From the NCBI RefSeq assembly GCF_902706095.1, contig NZ_CACSJP010000003.1:434001-498000 (forward strand): 64,000 nucleotides of DNA, written 5' to 3'. The stretch is from Rhizobium sp. 18065 (GTDB lineage Bacteria > Pseudomonadota > Alphaproteobacteria > Rhizobiales > Rhizobiaceae). Numbering within the stretch: position 1 is the stretch's first letter; the number at the start of each line of letters is the position of its first letter. The notes under the pieces were generated by a model, which was not told the DNA's origin, searched no databases, and saw nothing but the letters and a program-made list of their open reading frames with translations. This document shows positions 8,392 through 16,367 of the stretch, one piece after another. The translations under genes were made by a program, and so were the position numbers.

Positions 8392-8910
8392 ATGACTGAC
8401 AAAATCCCACTAATTGCCGAATGGTTGAGACGCCGGGCGGAAGACCTGCTCGCCTACATGCTGCTGAGCATGTTCGTGATCTTTCTGCTACAGATCGCCT
8501 TCCGCTACCTGCTGAACCTGTCCATTGGCTGGACCCATGAGGCGAGCGTGGCGCTATGGATCTGGATCGTGCTCTTCGGCTCCGCTTTCGTCATCCGCGA
8601 AGTTGAGGAAATCCGCTTCGATTTCTTCTGGGCCAGTGCAAGTGCTGGCGCGCGACGTGTCATGCAGATCTTGTGTGCGATCGCACTGGTCGCGGCATTC
8701 GGTATCTCTCTGCCGGCGGTGATCGACTACATCGGCTTCATGAAGGTCGAAAGCACGGCATATCTCAAGATCCGCTTCGACTATCTCTATTCGATCTATA
8801 TCATCTTCGCGGTCGCCATGATCGTCCGCTACATCTGGCTCGGTGTCGCCGCCATCCGCGGCAAGGCACCTGAAGCCTTCGATCCCACCAAAGCGGGCTC
8901 CGGCGTATGA
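8392..8910 (+). CDS. dctQ: TRAP transporter small permease subunit DctQ
   Basis: This 172-residue membrane protein has four predicted hydrophobic helices (about 20-40, 55-72, 94-112 and 130-150) and conserved DctQ features such as the FRYLLNLSIGWTHEAS segment after helix 1 and REVEEIRFDFF in the following loop. The small subunit pairs with DctM to form the sodium-coupled TRAP permease. It overlaps dctM by 4 bp (ATGA), indicating translational coupling. It is part of the quinate/shikimate operon, so the cargo is probably a hydroaromatic acid; this comes from context, not from the protein itself. Confidence 0.92.
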   Translation: MTDKIPLIAEWLRRRAEDLLAYMLLSMFVIFLLQIAFRYLLNLSIGWTHEASVALWIWIVLFGSAFVIREVEEIRFDFFWASASAGARRVMQILCAIALVAAFGISLPAVIDYIGFMKVESTAYLKIRFDYLYSIYIIFAVAMIVRYIWLGVAAIRGKAPEAFDPTKAGSGV

Positions 8911-10208
8911 ACTTTACCAGTCCTTTTTCGATATCCATCTTCGTCATCACCGGTCTGGCCTTCCTCGGCCTGCCGATTGGTCTGTCCATGATGACGGGAT
9001 CGGTTCTCTATCTCTTTCTCGTCGGCGCCGACATGGGCACCGTCGCCGAGCAATTCCTGAACGGCATGTATTCGAACTATGTCATCCTCTCGGTGCCACT
9101 GTTCATCCTTGCGGCCGAATTCATGAACATCGGCTCGATGACGGAGCGGCTGCTGGCATTCTGCAATGTGCTGGTCGGCCGTTTTCGCGGCGGCCTGGCG
9201 CAGGTCAATGTTGTCCAGAGCATCATATTTGCCGGCATGTCGGGATCAGCCGTTGCCGACGCGGCAGGCAGCGGCCGAATGATGCAGAACATGATGACGC
9301 GGGACGACCGCTATCCGGCGAGCTATGCGGCGGCTTTGACCGCCGTCACCTCGGTGATCGGCCCGATCATTCCACCGTCGATTCCAATGATCGTCTACGC
9401 CTTGGTGTCCGACGCGTCGATTGGCTATCTGTTTCTCGCCGGCATGGTGCCGGGCCTGTTGATGGCCGGGCTGCAAATGCTGCAGGTCGCCTATGACGCG
9501 CGCCGTCGCAATTTCCCGGTCGAAGCGCCTGTTGCGCTCAAGGAAATCCCGCGTATCACCTGGCGCGCCTTTCCCGCATTGATGATGCCGGTCCTGTTGC
9601 TCGGCTGCATCTATTCCGGCGTGACGACACCGACCGAAGCCGCAGCGCTTGCTGCCGCCTATGCGCTGCTCGTCTCCGTTGTGATCTATCGCAGCATTAG
9701 CTGGGGCGCATTTTACGACGCGCTCTTGCTTAGCGCCAAGTCGTCGACATCGATCGGCATGCTGATCGCGGGCGCGCTCGTGTTCAACTACGTCGTCACG
9801 ATCGAAAATATTCCCGATGGACTGCGCGTGTTGCTGACAGGCTGGGAACTCACGCCGACGACTTTCCTCATCCTCGTCAACATCGTCCTGCTGGTACTCG
9901 GATGTGTGCTGGAGGGGACGGCGATCCTTCTGATCATCGTGCCGGTCTTCATTCCGACGGCCCAGGCACTGGGCATCGACATGGTCCATTTCGGCGTCGT
10001 CGTCGTCGTCAACATCATGCTCGGACTGGTCACGCCACCCTATGGCCTGTTGCTGTTCATCATGACGAACATCTCCGGCGTTCCGGTGCGCCACATCATC
10101 CGGGACGCTCTTCCCTTCATCGGCAGCATGTTTTTGTGCCTGATCCTGATCACCTTCATTCCGGACCTGGTTCTGTGGCTGCCGCGGCTAATGGGGTATC
10201 AGGGATGA
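8907..10208 (+). CDS. dctM: TRAP transporter large permease subunit DctM
   Basis: This 433-residue polytopic membrane protein belongs to the DctM/ion-transporter superfamily and forms the translocation channel driven by a sodium gradient. About a dozen hydrophobic segments are visible. The family landmarks include SVPLFILAAEFMNIG near residue 65, AGMSGSAVADAAGSG near 111, the IIPPSIPMIVY stretch near 153 and NIMLGLVTPPYGLLLF near 370. It overlaps dctQ by 4 nt and ends immediately before the dehydroquinase start, so the TRAP genes and the enzymes are on one transcript. Confidence 0.94.
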   Translation: MNFTSPFSISIFVITGLAFLGLPIGLSMMTGSVLYLFLVGADMGTVAEQFLNGMYSNYVILSVPLFILAAEFMNIGSMTERLLAFCNVLVGRFRGGLAQVNVVQSIIFAGMSGSAVADAAGSGRMMQNMMTRDDRYPASYAAALTAVTSVIGPIIPPSIPMIVYALVSDASIGYLFLAGMVPGLLMAGLQMLQVAYDARRRNFPVEAPVALKEIPRITWRAFPALMMPVLLLGCIYSGVTTPTEAAALAAAYALLVSVVIYRSISWGAFYDALLLSAKSSTSIGMLIAGALVFNYVVTIENIPDGLRVLLTGWELTPTTFLILVNIVLLVLGCVLEGTAILLIIVPVFIPTAQALGIDMVHFGVVVVVNIMLGLVTPPYGLLLFIMTNISGVPVRHIIRDALPFIGSMFLCLILITFIPDLVLWLPRLMGYQG

Positions 10209-10213
10209 CGCCG

Positions 10214-10663
10214 ATGAACGAAACGAAGCCGATATACATCCTCAATGGACCCAATCTGAGCCGGCTCGGAAAACGGGAGCCGGAGATCTATGGGCATGAC
10301 ACGCTTGCGGACGTTGAGGCCTGGTGCCGGGAGGCGGCAGGCCTCAGGCCCGTGGTCTTCCTGCAGACCAACAGCGAGGAAAAGCTGATCGACCTTGTGC
10401 ATGAGGCAATCGACGAAGGCGCGGGCATCATCATCAACCCAGCCGCTTTTACCTTCACTTCGCTGGCACTTCTTGATGCGCTGAAGATGTTCAAGGGCCC
10501 GGTCATCGAGTTCCACATCAGCAATGTGCACAGGCGCGAGGCGATCTATCACCGCTCCTACGTTTCCATGACGGCGACCACGGTCATGGCGGGGCTCGGC
10601 GCCAAGGGCTATCCGATCGCCGTGAGAGCGCTCGAATTGTTGATCTCTGAAGGCAAGCGCTAA
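10214..10663 (+). CDS. aroQ: Type II 3-dehydroquinate dehydratase (catabolic paralogue)
   Basis: This 149-residue protein matches type II dehydroquinases, dodecameric enzymes that convert 3-dehydroquinate to 3-dehydroshikimate. It has NGPNLSRLGKREPEIYG, with the catalytic tyrosine at the end (Y23 counted from this start), and EFHISNVHRREAIYHRSY, with the catalytic histidine and substrate-binding serine and arginine. The usual NP-x-x-YTHTS substrate loop instead reads NPAAFTFTS, so the histidine that normally contacts substrate is phenylalanine. The ATG at 10214 follows CAGGGA at good spacing; an ATG at 10205 overlapping the dctM stop is the alternative and would add three residues. The context indicates quinate breakdown, running in parallel with the biosynthetic enzyme expected elsewhere in the genome. 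Confidence 0.9.
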   Translation: MNETKPIYILNGPNLSRLGKREPEIYGHDTLADVEAWCREAAGLRPVVFLQTNSEEKLIDLVHEAIDEGAGIIINPAAFTFTSLALLDALKMFKGPVIEFHISNVHRREAIYHRSYVSMTATTVMAGLGAKGYPIAVRALELLISEGKR

Positions 10664-10766
10664 AGCAATTCCAGCAAAAGTGGGTACCGGTTTTGCGTCC
10701 GGAATTGCGTGAAAACAAAGAGATAGAGCATTGAAGGCGACTCCGTTTTCGCCGGAAATGCTCTAG
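10664..10766. repeat. RIME-like rhizobial intergenic palindromic element
   Basis: Two palindromic modules stand side by side directly after the aroQ stop. The first has GCAATTCC (10665-10672) facing GGAATTGC (10701-10708). The second has TAGAGCATT (10724-10732) facing AATGCTCTA (10757-10765). The order, the spacing and segments such as AAAACAAAGAGATAGAGC match my memory of RIME elements, which occur in many intergenic copies in Rhizobium and its relatives. It separates aroQ from quiC and could affect mRNA processing. Confidence 0.75.
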
Positions 10767-10819
10767 TCGCCATCCACCGGGCATGACGTCAGGATGTCTC
10801 GATACGCCAGGAGCTGCAG

Positions 10820-12712
10820 ATGAAAACATCGATCGCAACCGTATCGATCAGCGGAAATTTCGAAGAAAAGCTGGCGGCCATCGCGCGCGCCGGCTTTGAT
10901 GGTATCGAGATTTTCGAGAACGATTTCCTCGCCTATGACCGGTCGCCCGCAGATGTCGGGCGCATGGTTCGCGATCACGGTCTCGAAGTCACCCTGTTCC
11001 AGCCATTCCGTGATTTCGAAGGCATGCCGGAACCGTTCCGAAGCCGCAATTTCGACAGGGCCGAGCGGAAGTTCGACCTGATGGCCGAACTCGGCACGGA
11101 CCTGATGCTGATCTGCTCGAATACGTCGGCGGTCTCGCTGGGGGGGATCGACAGAGCCGCAGATGACTTCCGGGAATTGGGGGAAAGGGCCGCCCGACGC
11201 GGATTGCGCGTCGGATACGAGGCGCTCGCCTGGGGGCGGCACATTCATGATCACAGGGACGCCTGGGAAATCGTGCGCCGGGCCGATCACCCGAGCATTG
11301 GCCTGATCCTCGACAGTTTTCACACCTTGGCGCGCAAGATCGACGTCAACTCCATTCGATCGATCCCGGGCGACCGCATATTCATCGTGCAACTTGCCGA
11401 TGCACCGCAGATCGATATGGACCTGCTCTACTGGTCGCGCCACTTCCGCAACATGCCGGGGGAGGGCGACCTGCCGGTGACCGACTTCATGCGGGCAGTG
11501 GCCGCGACCGGCTATCGTGGCTATCTGTCGCTCGAAATCTTCAACGACCAGTTCCGAGGCGGCTCTCCCACGGCGATCTCGGCCGACGGCCATCGTTCGC
11601 TGGTCTATCTGATGGACCAGGTGAAGCGGGCAGAGCCGGCTGTCGCGATGGATGTGCCGGTCATGCCGGATCGTGCAGAGGTCGAAGAGATCGCTTTCGT
11701 CGAATTCGCCGTCAGTGACGACGATGCGCGCCAGTTGGAGGCGCTTCTGGAGGTCCTGGGCTTCCAGGCGGTCGCCAGGCACAAGTCCAAGGCCGTGACC
11801 CGGTTTCGCCAGGGCGGCGTCAACCTGATCCTCAATCGGGATGAAACCGGCTTTGCCAGCGCTTCCTATCTGGTGCATGGGGCAAATGCCTACGCGATTG
11901 CTTTGATGGTCGACGATGCCAATGCCGCGATGGAACGCGCCATTGCACTTGGCGCGGAGGCGTTTCAGCAACCGGTGGCGTCGGGAGAACTCACAGTACC
12001 TGCGATCCGGGGTGTCGGCGGTGGCATTTTATACTTCCTTGATCGAAAGAGCGATCTCGGCCGCCTATGGGATGTGGATTTTGAGCCTCTGCCGGAGATC
12101 GATGAAAACCCGAAGAATGTCGGGCTGACCGGTTTCGATCATGTGGCGCAGACGGTCAAGTATGACGAGATGCTGACCTGGCTGCTGTTTTACACATCGC
12201 AACTGAACACCCGCAAGACGCCGATGGTCGATATCATCGATCCCGCCGGAGTGGTCCGCAGCCAGGTCGTGGAGAATGCGGCAGGCAGCCTGCGGATCAC
12301 GTTGAACGGTGCGGAAAACCGCAATACGCTGGCCGGACATTTCATCGCGGAGACCTTCGGCTCGGGTATCCAGCACCTTGCCTTCCAGACCGGCGACATC
12401 TTCGCCACGGCAGAGGCCCTCAGGCGAAACGGATTTGTGCCGCTGACCATCTCGCCAAATTACTATGACGATGTCGAAGTGCGCTTCGGACTGGATCCGA
12501 CGCTGGTCGATGAGCTGAAACGCAGCAATATTCTCTATGACCGCGACGAGCATGGCGAATATTTCCAGCTCTATTCGCCGACCTATGGCGAAGGCTTCTT
12601 CTTCGAGATCGTCGAGCGACGTGGCTACCAGGGATATGGTGCCGCCAATGCGATCTTCCGCATCGCAGCACTCAGACGGTATCTTCGGCCGGATGGAATG
12701 CCGTCGACGTAA
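10820..12712 (+). CDS. quiC: Bifunctional-type 3-dehydroshikimate dehydratase with C-terminal HPPD-like domain
   Basis: This 630-residue protein has the two-domain layout of pseudomonad QuiC. Residues 1-285 form a xylose-isomerase-like TIM barrel, in which E134, D165, Q191 and E239 stand where the metal ligands of the dehydratase are expected; this domain converts 3-dehydroshikimate to protocatechuate. Residues 290-630 resemble 4-hydroxyphenylpyruvate dioxygenase, including a candidate iron triad H441, H519 and E597 (FDHVAQ, GIQHLAF, FFFEIVER). The full triad suggests that the second domain may still be catalytic, although in this family the fused domain is not known to be needed for dehydration. 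The gene lies 156 bp after aroQ, across the RIME element, and completes the route quinate/shikimate to protocatechuate. No protocatechuate ring-cleavage genes are in the window. Confidence 0.92.
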   Translation: MKTSIATVSISGNFEEKLAAIARAGFDGIEIFENDFLAYDRSPADVGRMVRDHGLEVTLFQPFRDFEGMPEPFRSRNFDRAERKFDLMAELGTDLMLICSNTSAVSLGGIDRAADDFRELGERAARRGLRVGYEALAWGRHIHDHRDAWEIVRRADHPSIGLILDSFHTLARKIDVNSIRSIPGDRIFIVQLADAPQIDMDLLYWSRHFRNMPGEGDLPVTDFMRAVAATGYRGYLSLEIFNDQFRGGSPTAISADGHRSLVYLMDQVKRAEPAVAMDVPVMPDRAEVEEIAFVEFAVSDDDARQLEALLEVLGFQAVARHKSKAVTRFRQGGVNLILNRDETGFASASYLVHGANAYAIALMVDDANAAMERAIALGAEAFQQPVASGELTVPAIRGVGGGILYFLDRKSDLGRLWDVDFEPLPEIDENPKNVGLTGFDHVAQTVKYDEMLTWLLFYTSQLNTRKTPMVDIIDPAGVVRSQVVENAAGSLRITLNGAENRNTLAGHFIAETFGSGIQHLAFQTGDIFATAEALRRNGFVPLTISPNYYDDVEVRFGLDPTLVDELKRSNILYDRDEHGEYFQLYSPTYGEGFFFEIVERRGYQGYGAANAIFRIAALRRYLRPDGMPST

Positions 12713-13238
12713 ACGGCACGCTGGCCGCCTGCTGATAAAATCCTGTCACCCGCTGGCTGTGGCGTCACATCCGGCCGAGCGCGGTCGACCAGACGCGCGC
12801 GTCCTGTCGTTGTGATGCGCCTATCGACGCGACCTAAGGATCGGCAGGTCGCATTTCGAACCCATTGTCAATTCATGAGAAACAAAGAGGGACGGGAAAG
12901 CGTTGTCGACCCTCGTAAGGGACGCGCGCTGGTTCCGTTGGTCTGCCCACAGCGATCCGTTGTGGGGGCGTTTCGTCCTTTTGGAGGAATTGAATGCCGG
13001 ATGTTGAAATGGCAAGAATGACAGCCCGGTTGCCGTCAGATGCCGGCGCACTTGCGATATTCGGACACACGAGCATCGCTGTTGGCGGCCAGAACGAACG
13101 CGCACCGCGAGACCGGGCTTAGGTCAGTCGGGCGAAACAAGCTGTGGCAATTGCTCAAATATTAGGATTGTCGGTGGCGCTGGCTGTTGGCCATTGATAT
13201 CAACCGCCTCCATTTTGATACAAGGACGACTGTCGCTT
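12713..13238. other. Intergenic stretch with no supported gene
   Basis: Short frames on both strands lack domains and ribosome-binding sites. The only structure I noticed is a 7-bp inverted repeat, GCGACCT (12829-12835) with AGGTCGC (12846-12852). No clear terminator follows quiC. Confidence 0.5.
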
Positions 13239-13499
13239 ATGGATTCGCGCCGGGAAATTGCGGAACGCATCATCGCACGATGCAGGGATCGTGGCAGGCC
13301 GATCGACACGCATCCGCAGTTTGGCGATCTGCTCGAACTTTGGATTGCCGGTTCGATCACCATGCCCGAGATGCGCTGGAGACTTCTCGATCTCCTGCGT
13401 CGGGATACAGCAGAGCGGCGGGCGGCCCAGCTCGAAGATGGCAAGATCCGGGATGCCGAGATCCGGGATACAGGACCAGAGGACGATGCTATCGACTGA
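13239..13499 (+). CDS. Small hypothetical protein, helical and charged
   Basis: This 86-residue soluble protein begins MDSRREIAERIIARCRDRGR and contains PQFGDLLELWIAGSITMPEMRWRLLDLL, a pattern (an R-G-x-P-I-D turn, then an acidic helix, then M-x-x-M-R) that I associate with small conserved hypothetical proteins of rhizobia. It has no signal peptide, membrane helix or metal motif. AAGGACGA lies rather far upstream of the ATG, so initiation would be weak; the frame is open from 13194. It ends 54 bp before the convergent SMP-30 gene. Function unknown. Confidence 0.5.
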   Translation: MDSRREIAERIIARCRDRGRPIDTHPQFGDLLELWIAGSITMPEMRWRLLDLLRRDTAERRAAQLEDGKIRDAEIRDTGPEDDAID

Positions 13500-13553
13500 C
13501 AGTCGCCACGCTGCGACAAACGACGGGGTCTCTTCACCAAACCCGCCGCTGGA

Positions 13554-14468
13554 CTACGGAGTTTGTGCACCTGTCGCCGTGACATAGATCGAATAGAGCG
13601 ATTTTGTCGCGGTAATGAACAGCCGGTTGCGGCGCGGGCCGCCGAAGGTCAGGTTGGCGACCGTCTGAGGCACCAGTATCTTGCCGAGCAGCGTACCATC
13701 TGGGGCAAAGCAATGTACGCCATCGGCGGCGCTGGACCAGAGATTGCCGGCGGTATCCAGTCGGATACCATCGGGGATGCCAATGTCGAGCTGGGCGAAG
13801 ACGCGGCCATTGGCGAGCTTGCGACCGTCGACCACGTCGAAGACGCGGATATGGCGTGGCGCGCCTTCCACATGGCTCGCGCCGGAATCGGCGATGTAAA
13901 GCAGGCTTTCATCGGGTGAAAAGGCGAGCCCGTTCGGCTGCAGGAAATCATCGACCATGACTTCGATCACGCCGGTATCCGGTTCCAGCCGGTAGACGTT
14001 GCGTGTCTTCTGTTCGGGGTCTGCCTTGTATCCTTCGTAGTCGGACAGGATGCCGTAGGTCGGGTCGGTGAACCAGACGGAACCGTCCGAACGCACCACG
14101 ACATCGTTCGGCGAGTTCAGCCGCTTGTCACTGAAGCTGTCCGCCAGCACGGTGATCGTGCCGTCGACCTCGGTTCGGGTGACCCGGCGAAGACCATGTT
14201 CGCAGGAGACAAGCCGGCCCTGCCGGTCGCGGGTATTGCCATTGGTGAAGTTCGACGGTGTGCGAAACACCGAGATGCCGCCACCCTCGACATAACGCAG
14301 CATGCGCTGGTTTGGGATGTCGCTGAACAGCAGATATCCGCCATCGTCGAACCAGACGGGACCTTCCGCCCAACGGCAGTCGGAATAGAGCTCCTCCAGA
14401 TCGGCGCTGCTGATAACCAGCGAGCGAAAACGCGGGTCGAAAATCTCATAATTGGGGTTTTGCGACAT
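13554..14468 (-). CDS. SMP-30/gluconolactonase-family sugar lactonase
   Basis: This 304-residue six-bladed beta-propeller of the SMP-30/gluconolaconase/LRE-like family is a metal-dependent hydrolase of sugar-acid lactones. Candidate metal ligands are present at E35 (WAEGPVW), N121 (NSPNDVVV), N179 (QPNGLAF) and D233 (IPDGIRLD). It has no signal peptide, so it acts in the cytoplasm. It is the last gene of the ribose-type ABC importer operon, 13 bp after the second permease gene, which suggests that the imported sugar is oxidised to a lactone that this enzyme opens. A sugar dehydrogenase is not in the operon. AGGACAG precedes the ATG at good spacing. The substrate is not deducible. Confidence 0.9.
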   Translation of the reverse strand: MSQNPNYEIFDPRFRSLVISSADLEELYSDCRWAEGPVWFDDGGYLLFSDIPNQRMLRYVEGGGISVFRTPSNFTNGNTRDRQGRLVSCEHGLRRVTRTEVDGTITVLADSFSDKRLNSPNDVVVRSDGSVWFTDPTYGILSDYEGYKADPEQKTRNVYRLEPDTGVIEVMVDDFLQPNGLAFSPDESLLYIADSGASHVEGAPRHIRVFDVVDGRKLANGRVFAQLDIGIPDGIRLDTAGNLWSSAADGVHCFAPDGTLLGKILVPQTVANLTFGGPRRNRLFITATKSLYSIYVTATGAQTP

Positions 14469-14481
14469 GATACTGTCCTGC

Positions 14482-15423
14482 CTAACGTTTTCCGGCTGTT
14501 CGCCCGCCGGCGAGCATGATGACGGCGATGATGATGAGACCTGTCAGGATGAGCCGGACACCGGCGCCGAATCCATAGGTGTTGAGCATGGAGACCACCA
14601 GGAACATGAAGAGCGAGGCACCCCAGATGCCCGGTACGTTGGAATCTCCGCCGGCAACCGCCGTGCCGCCGATGACCACAACGGCGATCGACATCAGCAG
14701 ATATTCCGATCCCATGTTGAGCGCCGCGCCGCCGGAAAAGCTCGCCAGCAGATAGCCGCAAATCGAGGCAAGGATCGCGCAAAGCACATAGGTAACAAAC
14801 CGGATGCCGTCGATGGGAATGCCGGCCATGCGGGCGGCACGAATGCTCTGGCCGATGGCGGCGATCCAGCGCCCGTAGACGGTCTTTTGCAGGAGTACCC
14901 AGACAATCGCCGAGAGAATGAGCGCGATGATCGCGACATTGGGGATGCCGGCCGTGGTCGAGGTGGTAAAGTCTGCCAGCGCCGGTGGCGGTTTGATGCG
15001 CAACCCGCGATTGGTCCAGATGGCGGTGGATTGCACGACGAAGCTCATCGACAGGGTGGCGATGATCGGCGGAATGCGCAGCAGCTTGATCAAGGCATAA
15101 TTGCCCGTTCCAATCAGGACACCGATGCCGATGGCGACAAGCAGGCCCGGCAGGACCATGCTGTCTTCGACATTCATCAGCTTCAGCGCCACCGTGCCGG
15201 CCAGCGTCATGGTGGCTGGCACTGAAAGATCGATATTGCCGGGACCAAGCGTGATCACCAGCATCTGGCCGATGCCAACGATGACCGAGAAGGCGGCAAA
15301 TGTCAGCGTCGCCTGGGCGAGGCCCGCCATGCTTGCCCCGCCAGTCACGAGGATGGTGGTCAGGAAAACCAGCGCCGTGGCGATGAAGGACCAGATCCAC
15401 GGTTTGCGCATCAGGGCGATCAT
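14482..15423 (-). CDS. Ribose-type (CUT2) ABC transporter permease, second subunit
   Basis: This 313-residue integral membrane protein belongs to the RbsC/branched-chain-type permease family and has about eight to ten hydrophobic segments. Family features include the LVITLGPGNIDLSVPATMTLAG segment (about 55-75) and the late GGTAVAGGDSNVPGIWGASLF stretch (about 250-270), equivalent to the loop that contacts the ATPase. Its start overlaps the end of the preceding permease gene by 4 nt. The two permeases differ in sequence, so the membrane channel is probably a heterodimer. Confidence 0.9.
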   Translation of the reverse strand: MIALMRKPWIWSFIATALVFLTTILVTGGASMAGLAQATLTFAAFSVIVGIGQMLVITLGPGNIDLSVPATMTLAGTVALKLMNVEDSMVLPGLLVAIGIGVLIGTGNYALIKLLRIPPIIATLSMSFVVQSTAIWTNRGLRIKPPPALADFTTSTTAGIPNVAIIALILSAIVWVLLQKTVYGRWIAAIGQSIRAARMAGIPIDGIRFVTYVLCAILASICGYLLASFSGGAALNMGSEYLLMSIAVVVIGGTAVAGGDSNVPGIWGASLFMFLVVSMLNTYGFGAGVRLILTGLIIIAVIMLAGGRTAGKR

Positions 15424-16367
15424 CGGCGTGTTCTCCTTGCTTCGAAGCGGTTGAGCAGCAGCCTCAGTCCCAGCACGATGATCAGGATCGCGCCTTGTGC
15501 GCCGATTTGCCAGTCCGGCGAAATCCGGAGAAAGGAGAGGAACGAGCCGGCAAGCGTCAGCGTCAGCGCGCCGATCACGGCGCCGATCGGCGAAACCCGA
15601 CCGCCGACGAATTCACCGCCGCCCAGGATAACGCCGGCAATCGACAGCAGGGTATAGCGCAATGCGATATTGGCGTCGGCTGCGGTTGTCAGTCCGACCA
15701 GTGCAATGCCGGCCAGGATCGCGAAGAAGGCGGCCAGCGCATAGGCCGCCGCCCGTGCCCGGACAATCGACCAGCCGGCACGCTCGACCGAGCGCGCATT
15801 GCCGCCGACGCCGCGCAGCACTACGCCGAATGACGAACGCATGATCAGGAAATGCGAGACGAGTGCAATCAGAACGCTGGCGACGATTGCCATCGGCACG
15901 ATGGGCGGCTTCGAGGTCATGATTGCGCGTATCCAGTCCGGTGCCTGACCACCCGGTGCCGGCAGGATCAGGACTGCGAGGCCTCCCCAGACAAAACTCA
16001 TGCCGAGCGTGACAACGATGGAGGGCAGGTCGCGCAGGTGGATCAGCACGCCAATGGCGGCATAGGTAGCGATGGCCGCCGCAAGGATGACAATGCCGAG
16101 GAGTGGCGTCGCCTGCAGAAAGGTGGCCGTAACACAGGCAACGAAGCTGACGAAGGTGCCCATGGATAGATCGAGGTCGTTGACCGTCATGATCAGCATC
16201 TGGGCGATGGTGGCCAGTGCGATCGGTACCGCGAGATTGAAGAGCAGGTTGAGCCCGGTATAGCTCATGGCGCGGGGCTGAAGATAAAACACCGCGATCA
16301 GCAGGACAGTCAGCGACAGCGCCGGAACGATGAGCCTGATCGTATCAGGGGAGAAGAATTTTTTCAC
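15420..16367 (-). CDS. Ribose-type (CUT2) ABC transporter permease, first subunit
   Basis: This 315-residue polytopic permease of the RbsC family has MLIMTVNDLDLSMGTFVSFVACV (about 57-79) and the ATPase-contact region VILGGGEFVGGRVSPIGAVIGA (about 250-270). It lies between the ATPase gene and the second permease gene with 4-nt overlaps on both sides. Together with its partner it would form the inner-membrane channel for a monosaccharide or polyol delivered by the binding protein at 17951-18967. Confidence 0.9.
   Translation of the reverse strand: MKKFFSPDTIRLIVPALSLTVLLIAVFYLQPRAMSYTGLNLLFNLAVPIALATIAQMLIMTVNDLDLSMGTFVSFVACVTATFLQATPLLGIVILAAAIATYAAIGVLIHLRDLPSIVVTLGMSFVWGGLAVLILPAPGGQAPDWIRAIMTSKPPIVPMAIVASVLIALVSHFLIMRSSFGVVLRGVGGNARSVERAGWSIVRARAAAYALAAFFAILAGIALVGLTTAADANIALRYTLLSIAGVILGGGEFVGGRVSPIGAVIGALTLTLAGSFLSFLRISPDWQIGAQGAILIIVLGLRLLLNRFEARRTRR

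Noticed and set aside
10820..12712. Possibility that the QuiC-like protein is a plain 4-hydroxyphenylpyruvate dioxygenase
   Set aside because: The N-terminal half is a xylose-isomerase-like barrel with the metal ligands E134, D165, Q191 and E239, and the gene sits with the quinate enzymes.
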